Shown in pieces: positions 8,464-17,195 of a DNA stretch of 64,000 nucleotides. The translations under genes were made by a program, and so were the position numbers. Source of the stretch: Halomonas sp. HL-93 (GTDB lineage Bacteria; Pseudomonadota; Gammaproteobacteria; Pseudomonadales; Halomonadaceae); assembly GCF_900086985.1 (NCBI RefSeq), contig NZ_LT593974.1, positions 558,001 to 622,000 of the forward strand, read 5' to 3'. Numbering within the stretch: position 1 is the stretch's first letter; each line of letters starts with the position of its first letter. Under the pieces are notes generated by a model. It was not told where the DNA came from and did not search any database. It saw only the letters and a program-made list of their open reading frames with translations.

Positions 8464-8783
8464 TCTCCTGGCGTGCTGCAGTCCGCTTTGCTAAGGGGAT
8501 CTTTCAAGCGAGCTACAGCGTGGTGGCTATTGTTGTTGTATGTAAGCGGCACTTTCTCAGATGGGAGTAATGCCGCAACCCTTAGCTAAATGTCTAACGT
8601 TTTGGTTATATGTTCAACATATACTTTTGTATGTATCGACGTTTCTAGGAAGAAAGCGTACCGTCATAGCGACTACTTACGCGCAATTCAGTAGGCGATT
8701 AAACGACAATGTTGGCGGCGCAGCTTTAGTGGTTGATGCACGCTTTCTATCCTTTGCTTTTACTCTAGGCGTGGAGCGGCACC
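8464..8783. other. Divergent control region between dctP and xylonate dehydratase
   Basis: No credible gene in these 320 bp; open frames here lack start signals and homology. The region must hold promoters for both divergent genes and contains the paired operator-like sites at 8591-8633. Confidence 0.7.
8591..8633. promoter_or_regulatory. Operator pair upstream of xylonate dehydratase, shared with araD1 region
   Basis: A 17-bp palindrome centred on 8615 has core TGTTCAACA (8611-8619) flanked by TATA and TATA. Twenty bases upstream lies a weaker relative, TGTCTAACG (8591). From 8611 on, 22 of 23 bases match 16020-16042, including the trailing ACTTTTGTATG. The GT-x3-AC core suits a GntR-type dimer; the GntR at 11567 is the nearest candidate. 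Confidence 0.65.
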
Positions 8784-10586
8784 ATGGCCAATTTTCAGCG
8801 AATAACTCCAGAGCAGTTGCGTTCACGTTATTGGTTCGACAACCCAGATCACCCCGGCACTACGGCGTTATGCATTGAGCGTTACCTTAATTACGGCATT
8901 ACCCTGGATGAGCTAACCAGCGGTAAGCCAATTATTGGTATATGCCAGTCAGGTTCTGATTTAACGCCGTGTAATCGTCACCATATTGAGCTGGTTAAAC
9001 GGGTGAAAGACGGTATTCGCGCGGCAGGCGGCGTGCCGTTTGAATTCCCCATGCACCCGATTCACGAGAACGTCCGGCGTCCTACCGCCGCCCTGGATCG
9101 TAATCTCGCCTATCTAGGCATCGTTGAAGTGCTGCACGGCTATCCGCTGGACGGCGTGGTATTGACCACGGGCTGCGATAAGACCACGCCCGCAGCGCTG
9201 ATGGCCGCGGCAACGGTGAATATTCCTGCCATTGTGCTGTCTGGCGGGCCGATGCTGAACGGCTGGCGCGGCGCCGAGCGGGTGGGCTCGGGCACGATTA
9301 TCTGGGAGCTTCGCAAGCGCCTGGCAGCGGGTGATATTGACTACGCCGAGTTTCTTTCCCGGGCCAGCGATTCAGCACCCTCCATTGGCCACTGCAATAC
9401 CATGGGCACCGCCTCGACCATGAACTCCATGGCGGAAGTGCTGGGCATGAGCCTGCCAGGTTCAGCGGTAATTCCCGCGCCCTATAAAGAGCGCGCCATG
9501 GTGGCCTATGATACCGGCACGCGGGTTGTTGATATGGTCTGGGAAGACCTGCGCCCGCTGGATATTCTGACTCGTGAAGCGTTTGAGAATGCCATTGTGG
9601 CCTGCTCGGCCCTGGGCGGTTCCTCAAACGCACCGGTGCATATCAATGCCATCGCCCGCCATGCGGGCATTGAGTTGGATAACGATGACTGGCAGCGGCT
9701 GGGCCATGAAATTCCTTTGCTTGCCAACGTCATGCCGGCGGGCGCCTTCCTGTGTGAAGAGTTCCACCGCGCCGGGGGCGTTCCTGCGATTCTTCATGAG
9801 TTGCAGGCGGCAGGTAAGCTGCACGGCGATGCGCTGACGGTGAATGGTCGTTCATTAGGCGATAATCTACAGGGCCGCGAAACCCAAGACCCGGATGTGA
9901 TTTGCCGTTACAGCGATCCGTTGGTGGAGCACGCAGGGTTCCTCAATCTCAAGGGCAATCTGTTTGATTCGGCGCTGATGAAAACCAGCGTCATCTCGCG
10001 GGACTTCCGCGAGCGCTTCCTGAATGATCCCGACGACCCGGACGCCTTTGAAGGCAAAGTGGTGGTATTCGATGGTTCCGAGGATTACCACGCGCGTATT
10101 GATGACCCAGCGCTCGACATCGACGCGCGCACCATTCTGGTGATGCGCGGGGCCGGCCCGGTAGGCCACCCCGGCGGTGCCGAAGTGGTCAATATGCAGC
10201 CGCCGGAAGCACTGATCAAACAGGGCATCGAATCGCTGCCGTGCCTGGGCGATGGCCGTCAGTCGGGCACCTCCGGCTCACCGTCGATTCTTAACGCTTC
10301 TCCCGAAGCCGCCACCGGTGGCGGCTTGGCGCTGCTTGAGAGTGGCGACTGGCTGCGGGTCGATCTCAAGCGCAGCGAGGTACAACTGCTGATTGAGGCC
10401 AGTGAGCTGGAGGCGCGCCGCGAGCGTTTAGCTCAGCAGGGCGGTTACCGCTACCCAGGCCACCAAACCCCCTGGCAGGAGATCCAGCGTAGTATGGTCG
10501 AGCCGCTAGATCGCGGTATGACATTGGAACCTGCCACCAAGTATCGCGATGTGGCTCGCCAACATCCGCCCAGGGATAATCATTAA
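8784..10586 (+). CDS. xylD: D-xylonate dehydratase (IlvD/Edd family)
   Basis: Converts D-xylonate to 2-keto-3-deoxy-D-xylonate, the committed step of the Weimberg pathway. 600 residues. The N-terminus FRSR-like [19 protein letters not shown], the blocks [15 protein letters not shown] and [21 protein letters not shown], and the C-terminal TPWQEIQRS closely follow the Caulobacter XylD type and are clearly longer than in plain IlvD. Cys residues for the Fe-S cluster are seen in [17 protein letters not shown] and [10 protein letters not shown]; the Mg/substrate region is [23 protein letters not shown] precedes the ATG. The EamA gene follows one base after its stop, so they are co-transcribed. Activity on other aldonates is likely. 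Confidence 0.88.
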   Translation: MANFQRITPEQLRSRYWFDNPDHPGTTALCIERYLNYGITLDELTSGKPIIGICQSGSDLTPCNRHHIELVKRVKDGIRAAGGVPFEFPMHPIHENVRRPTAALDRNLAYLGIVEVLHGYPLDGVVLTTGCDKTTPAALMAAATVNIPAIVLSGGPMLNGWRGAERVGSGTIIWELRKRLAAGDIDYAEFLSRASDSAPSIGHCNTMGTASTMNSMAEVLGMSLPGSAVIPAPYKERAMVAYDTGTRVVDMVWEDLRPLDILTREAFENAIVACSALGGSSNAPVHINAIARHAGIELDNDDWQRLGHEIPLLANVMPAGAFLCEEFHRAGGVPAILHELQAAGKLHGDALTVNGRSLGDNLQGRETQDPDVICRYSDPLVEHAGFLNLKGNLFDSALMKTSVISRDFRERFLNDPDDPDAFEGKVVVFDGSEDYHARIDDPALDIDARTILVMRGAGPVGHPGGAEVVNMQPPEALIKQGIESLPCLGDGRQSGTSGSPSILNASPEAATGGGLALLESGDWLRVDLKRSEVQLLIEASELEARRERLAQQGGYRYPGHQTPWQEIQRSMVEPLDRGMTLEPATKYRDVARQHPPRDNH

Positions 10587-10587
10587 A

Positions 10588-11535
10588 ATGAGTCACTTTA
10601 GTACCTTGTCGCATCGCCAGCAGGGCCTGCTGTTAACCGGTGGCGGGGCGCTGATTATGGCACCAGATGCCCTGCTGATTAAAGTAGCCGACCTGCCCGA
10701 TGCGGAGATACTGATGTGGCGCGGTTTCCTTTCGGGCCTGGGCTTTTTGCTGATTGCCCTGCTGCGCTATGGGCGTGGCACGTTGGCAGCCTATCGCCGC
10801 TGTGGTTGGACGGGTATCGCCGTGGCGCTGCTGTTCAGCCTTACCACATGCGGTTTTGTGTTGGGCAACCAGTACACCAAGGCAGGCAATGTATTGCTGA
10901 TTCTGGCCAGTTCGCCGCTTATTGCTGCCGCTCTTTCCTGGGTAATACTTAAAGAGCGTTTGCCTAGGCGAACGTGGCTGGCGATTGTGCTGTGTATGGC
11001 GGGTATCGCCATGATCGCGCTGGATGACGCAGGCGCCGGCTCTTGGGTGGGCAATGGTTTTGCTTTAATGGCGGCGACGACGCTGGCGATTAATTTTACC
11101 CTTTGCCGAACCCGCCCAGGCGTGGATATGAGCCCGATGCTGGTGTTCAATGGCATTATTGTGGGTAGCGCCGCCGGGCTGTTTTGGCTGGCAGGGAGCG
11201 AGCCGTCACTCCCTACCGTCAACCAGCTAAGCGTGGTGGTCCTGCTGTGCCTGTTCATTGTGCCCTGCGGGGTGACGCTGCTGCAGCGTGGACCACTTTA
11301 CTTGCCTTCCGCTGAAGTGGGCTTGCTGTTGTTGCTGGAAGTGGTGGTGGGGACATTGTTGGCTTGGTGGGTGCTGGCCGAGCAGCCAGCGCCAATGGCA
11401 TTGGTCGGCGGCACCCTCGTCTTAGGTACGCTATTTGTCAAAGGGCTTTATGAACGGCGGCTGGAATTGAGACTGCGTACGGGTATCAGCGAACCGAAGC
11501 CCCAAGTAACAGTAGACCGGTCAAGTACGGTATGA
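10588..11535 (+). CDS. EamA/DMT-superfamily membrane transporter
   Basis: 315 residues with about ten hydrophobic segments in two similar halves, the EamA arrangement: first half from LLLTGGGALIMAPDALLIK through GNQYTKAGNVLLILASSPLIAA, second from NGFALMAATTLAINFTLCR to PAPMALVGGTLVLGTLFVKG. The ATG at 10588, one base after the dehydratase stop, is preferred over an upstream in-frame codon inside that gene. Exporter or importer of an unknown metabolite; the tight link to xylD suggests a pentose acid or related compound (inference). Confidence 0.85.
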   Translation: MSHFSTLSHRQQGLLLTGGGALIMAPDALLIKVADLPDAEILMWRGFLSGLGFLLIALLRYGRGTLAAYRRCGWTGIAVALLFSLTTCGFVLGNQYTKAGNVLLILASSPLIAAALSWVILKERLPRRTWLAIVLCMAGIAMIALDDAGAGSWVGNGFALMAATTLAINFTLCRTRPGVDMSPMLVFNGIIVGSAAGLFWLAGSEPSLPTVNQLSVVVLLCLFIVPCGVTLLQRGPLYLPSAEVGLLLLLEVVVGTLLAWWVLAEQPAPMALVGGTLVLGTLFVKGLYERRLELRLRTGISEPKPQVTVDRSSTV

Positions 11536-11566
11536 TTGGCAAGCATTTAAACAGGGGCCCATCTTA

Positions 11567-12337
11567 GTGACGTCATCTCTTAGCAAGCCACTGACTCGAC
11601 CTAGCATTGCCGAATATCTCGCCGAGGAGATCTTCGGTGGGCGTTATCATCCTGGCGATTTTGTTCCTCGTGAACTGGATTTATGCGAGCGCTTCTCGAT
11701 TAACCGCTCAGCGGTGCGCAGTGACCTGCGTCAGTTGGTCGATGCCGGTATTATCGAGCGTATCTCCGGCCATGGCTCCAAGGTGCGTGAGTACTCGGAG
11801 TGGCATATTCTCGACGCCCAGGTGACCGACTGGTTGACCCGTTACGCGGCGCCCAACCCGGATATTCAGCGCGAAATCCTCGCCTTCCGCCTGGATGTGG
11901 AGCCCTATGTCGCCATGACCGCCGCTAAGCGCGCCAAAGCGCGTGATCTGGTTGCCATCGAGGAGGCCTTTGAAGGGCTGGGGCAGAATCTGCGCAATGC
12001 CACCTGTGAAGAAGAGCGGCGACTGCACAGCGAGTGCGATTTCGCCTTCCATGAGGCGATCTTCAAGGCGACCCATAATATTGTCTGGGCGCAGTTATCG
12101 CATATTCTGCGTCCTTCCATCTACATGCTGATCTCGATGTCCAATGAAAATGCCGCGGATCCTGAAGAGAGTCTGGAGCGTCACCGCCAACTGATGGAGA
12201 GCATTCGGCTACGCCGCCCTCGGGAGGCGTTTTTAGCCTCCCAAGCGGTGTTGGCAGGCACTGCCGCAGCACTAGGGCTTGAGCACAGCGTCAGTTCATT
12301 GGGGCGCAGCGTTGAACTTCCCCACACCGCTCCCTAA
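11567..12337 (+). CDS. FadR/FCD-type GntR regulator of the pentose locus
   Basis: 256 residues, GTG start preceded by CAGGGG. Residues ~10-80 are the winged helix (LAEEIFGGRYHPGDFVPRE, then INRSAVRSDLRQLVDAG); ~105-235 the FCD domain with ligand pattern CDFAFHEAIFKATHN and HRQLMESI. FadR-type regulators of sugar-acid pathways usually bind the acid or its 2-keto-3-deoxy product. It sits between xylD-eamA and the sugar dehydrogenase on the same strand. It is my candidate for binding the TGTTCAACA-type operators at 8591-8633 and 15999-16042; that assignment is not shown by the sequence alone. Confidence 0.9.
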   Translation: MTSSLSKPLTRPSIAEYLAEEIFGGRYHPGDFVPRELDLCERFSINRSAVRSDLRQLVDAGIIERISGHGSKVREYSEWHILDAQVTDWLTRYAAPNPDIQREILAFRLDVEPYVAMTAAKRAKARDLVAIEEAFEGLGQNLRNATCEEERRLHSECDFAFHEAIFKATHNIVWAQLSHILRPSIYMLISMSNENAADPEESLERHRQLMESIRLRRPREAFLASQAVLAGTAAALGLEHSVSSLGRSVELPHTAP

Positions 12338-12373
12338 TGTCTATGTTCATTAGCAAAAAACAAAGGCAAGCGT

Positions 12374-13300
12374 ATGTCTGACTTCACCCTCGGCTTGGTA
12401 GGCGTGGGCAAAATTGTCCGCGACCAGCACCTCCCCGCGATAGCCGCCACCTCGAACTGCCACCTTGCCGCCACGGCGGATCCCCACGCTTCGCTGCCTG
12501 ATCTACCCGCCTATCAAGACCTGAAGGCGATGCTTGATGCTTGTCCAAATATTGACGCCGTAGCGGTCTGCACGCCGACGCACTTGCGCTACTCCCAAGC
12601 GCGGGCCGCGCTGATGCGTGGTAAGCACGTGCTGCTTGAAAAGCCGCCAGGGGCAACGTTAAGCGAAGTGGAAGACTTGGTTGCGTTAGCTTCCAAGCAG
12701 GGCGTTAGTCTGTTTGCTGCCTGGCACTCGCGGTTTGCCCCCGGCGTGGCGAAGGCCAAACGGTGGTTGAGTGAACGTCAGGTGCAGCGGGTTGAGATCG
12801 AGTGGAAAGAGGATGTGCGGGTATGGCATCCAGGGCAGGCGTGGATCTGGCAGCCCGGTGGTATGGGCGTTTTTGATCCCGGTATTAACGCGCTGTCGAT
12901 TGCCACCGAGATTCTGCCTCAGCCGTTTTTCTTGCAACAGGCGCGGCTGCTAGTGCCAAGTAACGCGCAAACCCCGATTGCCGCCGAGCTATCGTTTACC
13001 GACCCGGAAGGCGCGGCGATTGAGGCAGATTTTGACTTTCGTCAGAGTGGTCCACCCACCTGGGATATGCATATCGAAAGCGATGGTAGCCGCTTGAGCC
13101 TCACCCAGGGTGGCTGCCGATTGATGATCGACGACGAACTTATCATCGACGCTGAAGAGCGCGAGTATCAGGGCCTCTACGCACGCTTTGCCGAGCTGAT
13201 CGCAAACAAACGCAGCGAGGTGGATGTCGCCCCGCTGCGCCAGGTCGCCGATGCGTTTCTATACGGTCATCGTGAAACCACCGACGCCTTCGTTGAGTAA
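12374..13300 (+). CDS. Gfo/Idh/MocA-family L-arabinose / D-galactose 1-dehydrogenase
   Basis: Oxidises an aldose to its lactone with NAD(P). 308 residues: Rossmann domain 1-125 (LGLVGVGKIVRDQHLPAI; VCTPTHLRYSQA; GKHVLLEKPPGATL with the catalytic-region EKP motif), then the alpha/beta substrate domain with WQPGGMGVFDPGINALSI, whose Asp and Asn match the arabinose/galactose dehydrogenase subfamily (about 305-309 residues). Lies 36 bp after the GntR gene. With the AraFGH system and two aldonate dehydratases nearby, L-arabinose (and D-galactose) is the likely substrate. Confidence 0.85.
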   Translation: MSDFTLGLVGVGKIVRDQHLPAIAATSNCHLAATADPHASLPDLPAYQDLKAMLDACPNIDAVAVCTPTHLRYSQARAALMRGKHVLLEKPPGATLSEVEDLVALASKQGVSLFAAWHSRFAPGVAKAKRWLSERQVQRVEIEWKEDVRVWHPGQAWIWQPGGMGVFDPGINALSIATEILPQPFFLQQARLLVPSNAQTPIAAELSFTDPEGAAIEADFDFRQSGPPTWDMHIESDGSRLSLTQGGCRLMIDDELIIDAEEREYQGLYARFAELIANKRSEVDVAPLRQVADAFLYGHRETTDAFVE

Positions 13301-13319
13301 CGGTTTGAGTGACGCGCGT

Positions 13320-14894
13320 TTATTCGCGCTTGCCGTCGACCAAGCGTGACACCCCATAGGGGTTACCGTCACGAATGGCCTCGGGCAATAGTCCCTCCGG
13401 CAGCGCCTGGTAGCACACCGGGCGCAGGAAGCGGAAAATTGCCGCGCTGCCCACTGAGGTAGTGCGCGAATCCGAGGTCGCTGGGTAAGGCCCGCCGTGC
13501 ACCATGGCATGGCATACTTCCACACCGGTTGGCCAGCCGTTGGCCAGAATACGGCCCGCCTTGCGCTCGAGGGTGGGCAGCAGTTGCTTGGCGGTCGCCA
13601 GGTCGCCGTCATCCATGTGTAGCGTGACGGTCAACTGGCCTTCCACCTGAGAGGCCACGCGGTGCATCTCGTCCACATTGGCGCAAGCGATCACCAGCGA
13701 GGTCGAACCAAACACCTCTTCCTGGAGGGCGGGGTCGCTGAGGAACGCCTCGGCCTGGGTCACGAACAGCCCTGCCTGGCACGGGTTGGCCGAGTCACCC
13801 GCCTGGCCACGTGCGGCCTCGGTAACCTTGGCATGGTTGGCCAGTCGATCAACGCCCTGCTGGTAGGCATCGTGAATGCCCGGGGTGAGCATGGTCTGGG
13901 CGGCGCTGCCCTTGACGGCCTCACCGGCCGCCTCAACAAAGGCATCCAACTCAGGGCCCTGAACCGCAATCACCAGCCCTGGGTTGGTGCAGAACTGGCC
14001 GGCCCCCATGTTGAGCGAGCCGACAAACCCTTCGGCGATCGCTTTGCCGCGTGCCTTGAGGGCTTCCGGCAGCAGAAATACCGGGTTGATGGAGCTCATC
14101 TCGGCGTAAACCGGGATCGGCTGAGGGCGTGCCTGGGCGGTGGCCATGAGTGCCGTGCCGCCGCCGCGTGAACCGGTAAAGCCCACCGCTTGGATGCGCG
14201 GGTCGGCGACCAGCGCCTGGCCAATCTCTTTACCGGAACCAAACAACAGCGAAAAGACGCCCTCTGGCAGTTGGCATTTGGCAACGGCGCGCTGAATGGC
14301 GCGACCGACCAGCTCGGACGTGCCGGGGTGGGCGGAATGGCCCTTGACGACCACCGGGCAGCCAGCAGCCAGCGCCGAGGCGGTATCGCCACCGGCAACG
14401 CTAAAGGCCAGCGGGAAGTTACTGGCGCCAAACACTGCCACCGGGCCCAGGGCGATATGCCGCTGGCGCAGGTCGGCACGCGGCATGGGTTCGCGGTCGG
14501 GCAGTGCCGGGTCGATGCGCACATCCAGCCACTCGCCAGCCCGGACTACGTTGGCGAACAACCGTAGCTGACCGCAGGTGCGTCCCCGTTCCCCCTGCAG
14601 GCGGGCTGCGGGCAGACCGGTTTCGGCGACGCCGCGCTCGGTTAGCTCATCACCGATCGCGTCGATTTCGCTGGCGATGGTTTCGAGGAATACGGCCCGG
14701 TCCTCAAGCGAGGTTTCCCGGTAGGTGGCGTAAGCCGCTTCGGCCAATTCACAGGCGCGCTCGACCTCGGCCTTGCTGCCGCCAGCGTAGGTGGGTTCAA
14801 GCTTTTCGCCGGTGGCGGGATTAACGGCTTGAATGTCAGCCTGTTGGCCGCTGACGGCCTGCTGACCAATAAGCAGTTTGCCTTCCAGATTCAT
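13320..14894 (-). CDS. 2-oxoglutarate semialdehyde (2,5-dioxovalerate) dehydrogenase
   Basis: Final step of oxidative pentose catabolism, giving 2-oxoglutarate. 524 residues, the length of the KGSDH class of NADP-linked aldehyde dehydrogenases rather than the ~480-residue general ones. Seen: [29 protein letters not shown] (cofactor region, in shorter pieces), the glycine loop [10 protein letters not shown], catalytic Cys in [10 protein letters not shown], and FGSTSLVIA. It resembles the KGSDH types induced on hydroxyproline or sugar diacids. Minus strand, convergent with the dehydrogenase gene and 44 bp downstream of araD1, so probably in one operon with it. Confidence 0.88.
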   Translation of the reverse strand: MNLEGKLLIGQQAVSGQQADIQAVNPATGEKLEPTYAGGSKAEVERACELAEAAYATYRETSLEDRAVFLETIASEIDAIGDELTERGVAETGLPAARLQGERGRTCGQLRLFANVVRAGEWLDVRIDPALPDREPMPRADLRQRHIALGPVAVFGASNFPLAFSVAGGDTASALAAGCPVVVKGHSAHPGTSELVGRAIQRAVAKCQLPEGVFSLLFGSGKEIGQALVADPRIQAVGFTGSRGGGTALMATAQARPQPIPVYAEMSSINPVFLLPEALKARGKAIAEGFVGSLNMGAGQFCTNPGLVIAVQGPELDAFVEAAGEAVKGSAAQTMLTPGIHDAYQQGVDRLANHAKVTEAARGQAGDSANPCQAGLFVTQAEAFLSDPALQEEVFGSTSLVIACANVDEMHRVASQVEGQLTVTLHMDDGDLATAKQLLPTLERKAGRILANGWPTGVEVCHAMVHGGPYPATSDSRTTSVGSAAIFRFLRPVCYQALPEGLLPEAIRDGNPYGVSRLVDGKRE

Positions 14895-14938
14895 ACCATC
14901 TCCTGCTGGGCTAGTTCGTTTGCGTTAGCGTGTTTGAA

Positions 14939-15925
14939 TTAAAGAGGTTTGACGCGAATGGCGGGTGCGTCTGCTTCCACGCGCAGCGGGTTGCGTAGAG
15001 CACGGCCGAAATCGCTGATATGGATCTCAAAGCGATCCCCTTCGCGTACCTTAATGCCGTCGGCGAAGCTCAGTGTTGCGGTACCGAAAAAGTGCACATG
15101 CACATCGCCGGGGCGGCGGAAGCCTGGGTATTTAAAGTGGTGGTACTCCAGGTTGGCGAGGCTATGGGCCATGTTGCCCTCGCCGGTGAGGAAGGGCTTC
15201 TCCCACACTGTTTCGCCGCTGCGCTGGATACGGCTGGTGCCTTCCAGATGGTCAGGCAATTCGCCGATTAATAGCTCGGGACCAAAGCTGCAGGCACGAA
15301 GCTTGGAGTGGGCCAGCCACAGGTAGTTGAAGCGCTCGGTAACATGGTCAGAGAACTCGTTGCCAAGGGCGTAGCCCACCCGCCAGGGTTGACCATCGTC
15401 GCCAATCACGTAGAGGCCCGCCAGTTCCGGCTCCTCGCCTGCATCCTCGGCGAAGGCCGGAGAGGGAATCTCTGCTTCCGGTGCCACGACACATTGGCCA
15501 TCGCCCTTGTAGAACCACTCAGGCTGCGCGCCAACTTTGCCGTCGCCGGGCTTGCCGCCCTCCACGCCCAGCTTGAACATGCGCATGGAGTCGGTCATAT
15601 CTTCTTCCGCCGCTTGAGCTTTTGCGTGCATCGCCGAGCGGGTGTCGGCACTGCCCAGGTGGGTAAGGCCGGTACCGGTCACCAGACAGTGCGCCGGGTC
15701 GGTATGCGTTAGCGGCGGGAGCAGGCGCTTAGCGTCCACTAACTGCTGATAATTCAGGCGCGTATCGGTCAATGCTGCCGTTAACGTATTGCTGAGCGGC
15801 TGACCGGCGTTAATCGCCCGGTGGGCCAGGGTGTAGGTATCGCAGTCAAGCAGCCTGACCTGCTCTTCGCTCTCCACCAGGGCGGCGCGCACTTGGCCCT
15901 GATGGTCACACTGAATTAGTCGCAT
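14939..15925 (-). CDS. AraD1/GguC-family FAH-fold dehydratase (2-keto-3-deoxy-pentonate dehydratase)
   Basis: About 328 residues. FAH-fold C-terminal domain with GTGLTHLGSADTR, GYALGNEFSDHVTE (acidic metal ligands), LIGELPDHLEGTSRI and RRPGDVHVHFFGTATL. This is the AraD1/GguC family found next to sugar-binding ChvE/gguAB genes; FAH-fold enzymes are known to dehydrate 2-keto-3-deoxy-D-arabinonate or -xylonate to 2,5-dioxovalerate. The ATG at 15925, with AGGAAT upstream, was chosen over a longer frame to 15970. Directly followed by the semialdehyde dehydrogenase that would consume its product. Its upstream region holds the operator pair at 15999-16042. Confidence 0.83.
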   Translation of the reverse strand: MRLIQCDHQGQVRAALVESEEQVRLLDCDTYTLAHRAINAGQPLSNTLTAALTDTRLNYQQLVDAKRLLPPLTHTDPAHCLVTGTGLTHLGSADTRSAMHAKAQAAEEDMTDSMRMFKLGVEGGKPGDGKVGAQPEWFYKGDGQCVVAPEAEIPSPAFAEDAGEEPELAGLYVIGDDGQPWRVGYALGNEFSDHVTERFNYLWLAHSKLRACSFGPELLIGELPDHLEGTSRIQRSGETVWEKPFLTGEGNMAHSLANLEYHHFKYPGFRRPGDVHVHFFGTATLSFADGIKVREGDRFEIHISDFGRALRNPLRVEADAPAIRVKPL

Positions 15926-15998
15926 TGAGCTATTCCTAACGTTTATTGTTATGCGAGATAGGGTGGACACAATATTTTAGAGCCACATGAATCGCATA

Positions 15999-16042
15999 AT
16001 GTTGAACATTTGCATTAATTGTTCAACATAAACTTTTGTATG
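15999..16042. promoter_or_regulatory. Operator pair upstream of araD1, shared with xylD region
   Basis: Two nine-base palindromes, TGTTGAACA (16000-16008) and TGTTCAACA (16020-16028), lie exactly 20 bp apart and together form a perfect 10-bp inverted repeat. The segment 16020-16042 matches 8611-8633 at 22 of 23 positions. It lies between the lysR stop and the araD1 start, 75-115 bp upstream of araD1. Confidence 0.7.
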
Positions 16043-16085
16043 GTAGCTCAAGGGTGTGGGTTTGTCGCCTAGCGGTCATTGCCCG

Positions 16086-17027
16086 TTAAGCATCCTGCGC
16101 AATAATCGTGCGCAGGGTGCTCATTAATGCGGCGGCCCCCGGTGAAAGTCGTTGATGGCGCAAGCTCACCAGCCCATACGGCTGCACGCTAAGCGTCTCG
16201 TTGAAAGGCAGCAGGTGAAAGCGTTGTGGGTTGCACAGTAGGTCCGCGGCTTCACGGGTGGTGACCGTGATGGTGTCCGATTTATCAACCAGCGCCAACG
16301 ACAACAGCAGGTCTGCGGTGTCGACGACCTGGCGAGGTAACGCGACCTGATGATGCAGGAACAGGCTATCCACCCGCTGACGCATCAGGGCGCCGGTGGG
16401 CTGGAGCGACCACGGATAGGTCGCCATATCCGCCAGGCTTAGCGGTGTTTTATCCGCTAAAGGGTGCCCTTTGCGGCACACGAAACACAATTCCTCCTCG
16501 CCAATCTCTTCAAACACAAACCATTCGGCATCCACGCCTGCAGGTATACGCGTAATCGCGAAATCCAGCTCACCTTCGAGCAGACGCGGTACCAGCACCT
16601 TGCTGACGTCCACATCCACGCTGATCTTTAATCCCGGTCGGTCTCGGTGAACCTGCTCAATTGCACTGGTGAGTAGCGTTACCGCTGGCGCCATGACCGT
16701 GCCTACCGCCACCATACCTGCATTGCCCTTCTGTAACGCATTCAACTCCTCGCCGGTGTGGCGGAGTGCCGACAGCATGCTGTGCGCATGGCGAATCACC
16801 ACTTCGCCGTACCAGTTAGGCGTGAGCCCGCGGGGGTGGCGTTCGAACAAACGAATTCCCAGGTTGGCTTCCAGATCCTTCAGTAGTTTTGACGCGGCGG
16901 GTTGGCTCATATTGAGCTGAGCGGCCGCTCGGTGCAGGTTGCGGTGCTCATCAAGTGCTAAAAAAAGCTGGAAGTGACGCAACTTTAGTCGTGCGCCGAG
17001 AAACCAGTTTTCGTCAAGAACGCCCAT
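16086..17027 (-). CDS. LysR-family regulator, GbpR-like
   Basis: 313 residues. N-terminal winged helix (LRHFQLFLALDEHRNLHRAAAQLNMSQPAASKLLKDLE), then a LysR effector domain from ~100 (GMVAVGTVMAPAVTLL, DFAITRIPAG). It resembles GbpR, the LysR protein that controls the periplasmic galactose/arabinose-binding protein in Azospirillum and Agrobacterium. It diverges from the mutarotase and AraFGH genes and the gap between them carries the inverted repeat at 17052-17100. Likely regulates sugar uptake in response to arabinose, galactose or fucose (family knowledge plus context). Confidence 0.88.
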   Translation of the reverse strand: MGVLDENWFLGARLKLRHFQLFLALDEHRNLHRAAAQLNMSQPAASKLLKDLEANLGIRLFERHPRGLTPNWYGEVVIRHAHSMLSALRHTGEELNALQKGNAGMVAVGTVMAPAVTLLTSAIEQVHRDRPGLKISVDVDVSKVLVPRLLEGELDFAITRIPAGVDAEWFVFEEIGEEELCFVCRKGHPLADKTPLSLADMATYPWSLQPTGALMRQRVDSLFLHHQVALPRQVVDTADLLLSLALVDKSDTITVTTREAADLLCNPQRFHLLPFNETLSVQPYGLVSLRHQRLSPGAAALMSTLRTIIAQDA

Positions 17028-17051
17028 GGGATAAGCCTTACGGTGCTTTTG

Positions 17052-17100
17052 ATAACCATAAGCATATCAAGATTGCAGGGTTTATGTATTGGATGGTTAT
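17052..17100. promoter_or_regulatory. Possible LysR binding region in the lysR-galM intergenic gap
   Basis: ATAACCAT (17052) and its inverse ATGGTTAT (17093) are separated by 33 bp between the divergent start codons. Spacing and dyad form are compatible with a LysR site, but there is no other support. Confidence 0.3.
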
Positions 17101-17195
17101 GTCAGGCGTAGCTACTGTAGGGACTGTATCGGCAATGATGCCGAGCGAATAACAACAACCGAACAACAATAACGATGCCCTCAAGGAGGAATATC

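Noticed and set aside
8561..8878. 105-codon plus-strand frame before xylonate dehydratase
   Set aside because: Overlaps the operator region and the true xylD start in another frame, with no homology or Shine-Dalgarno motif.
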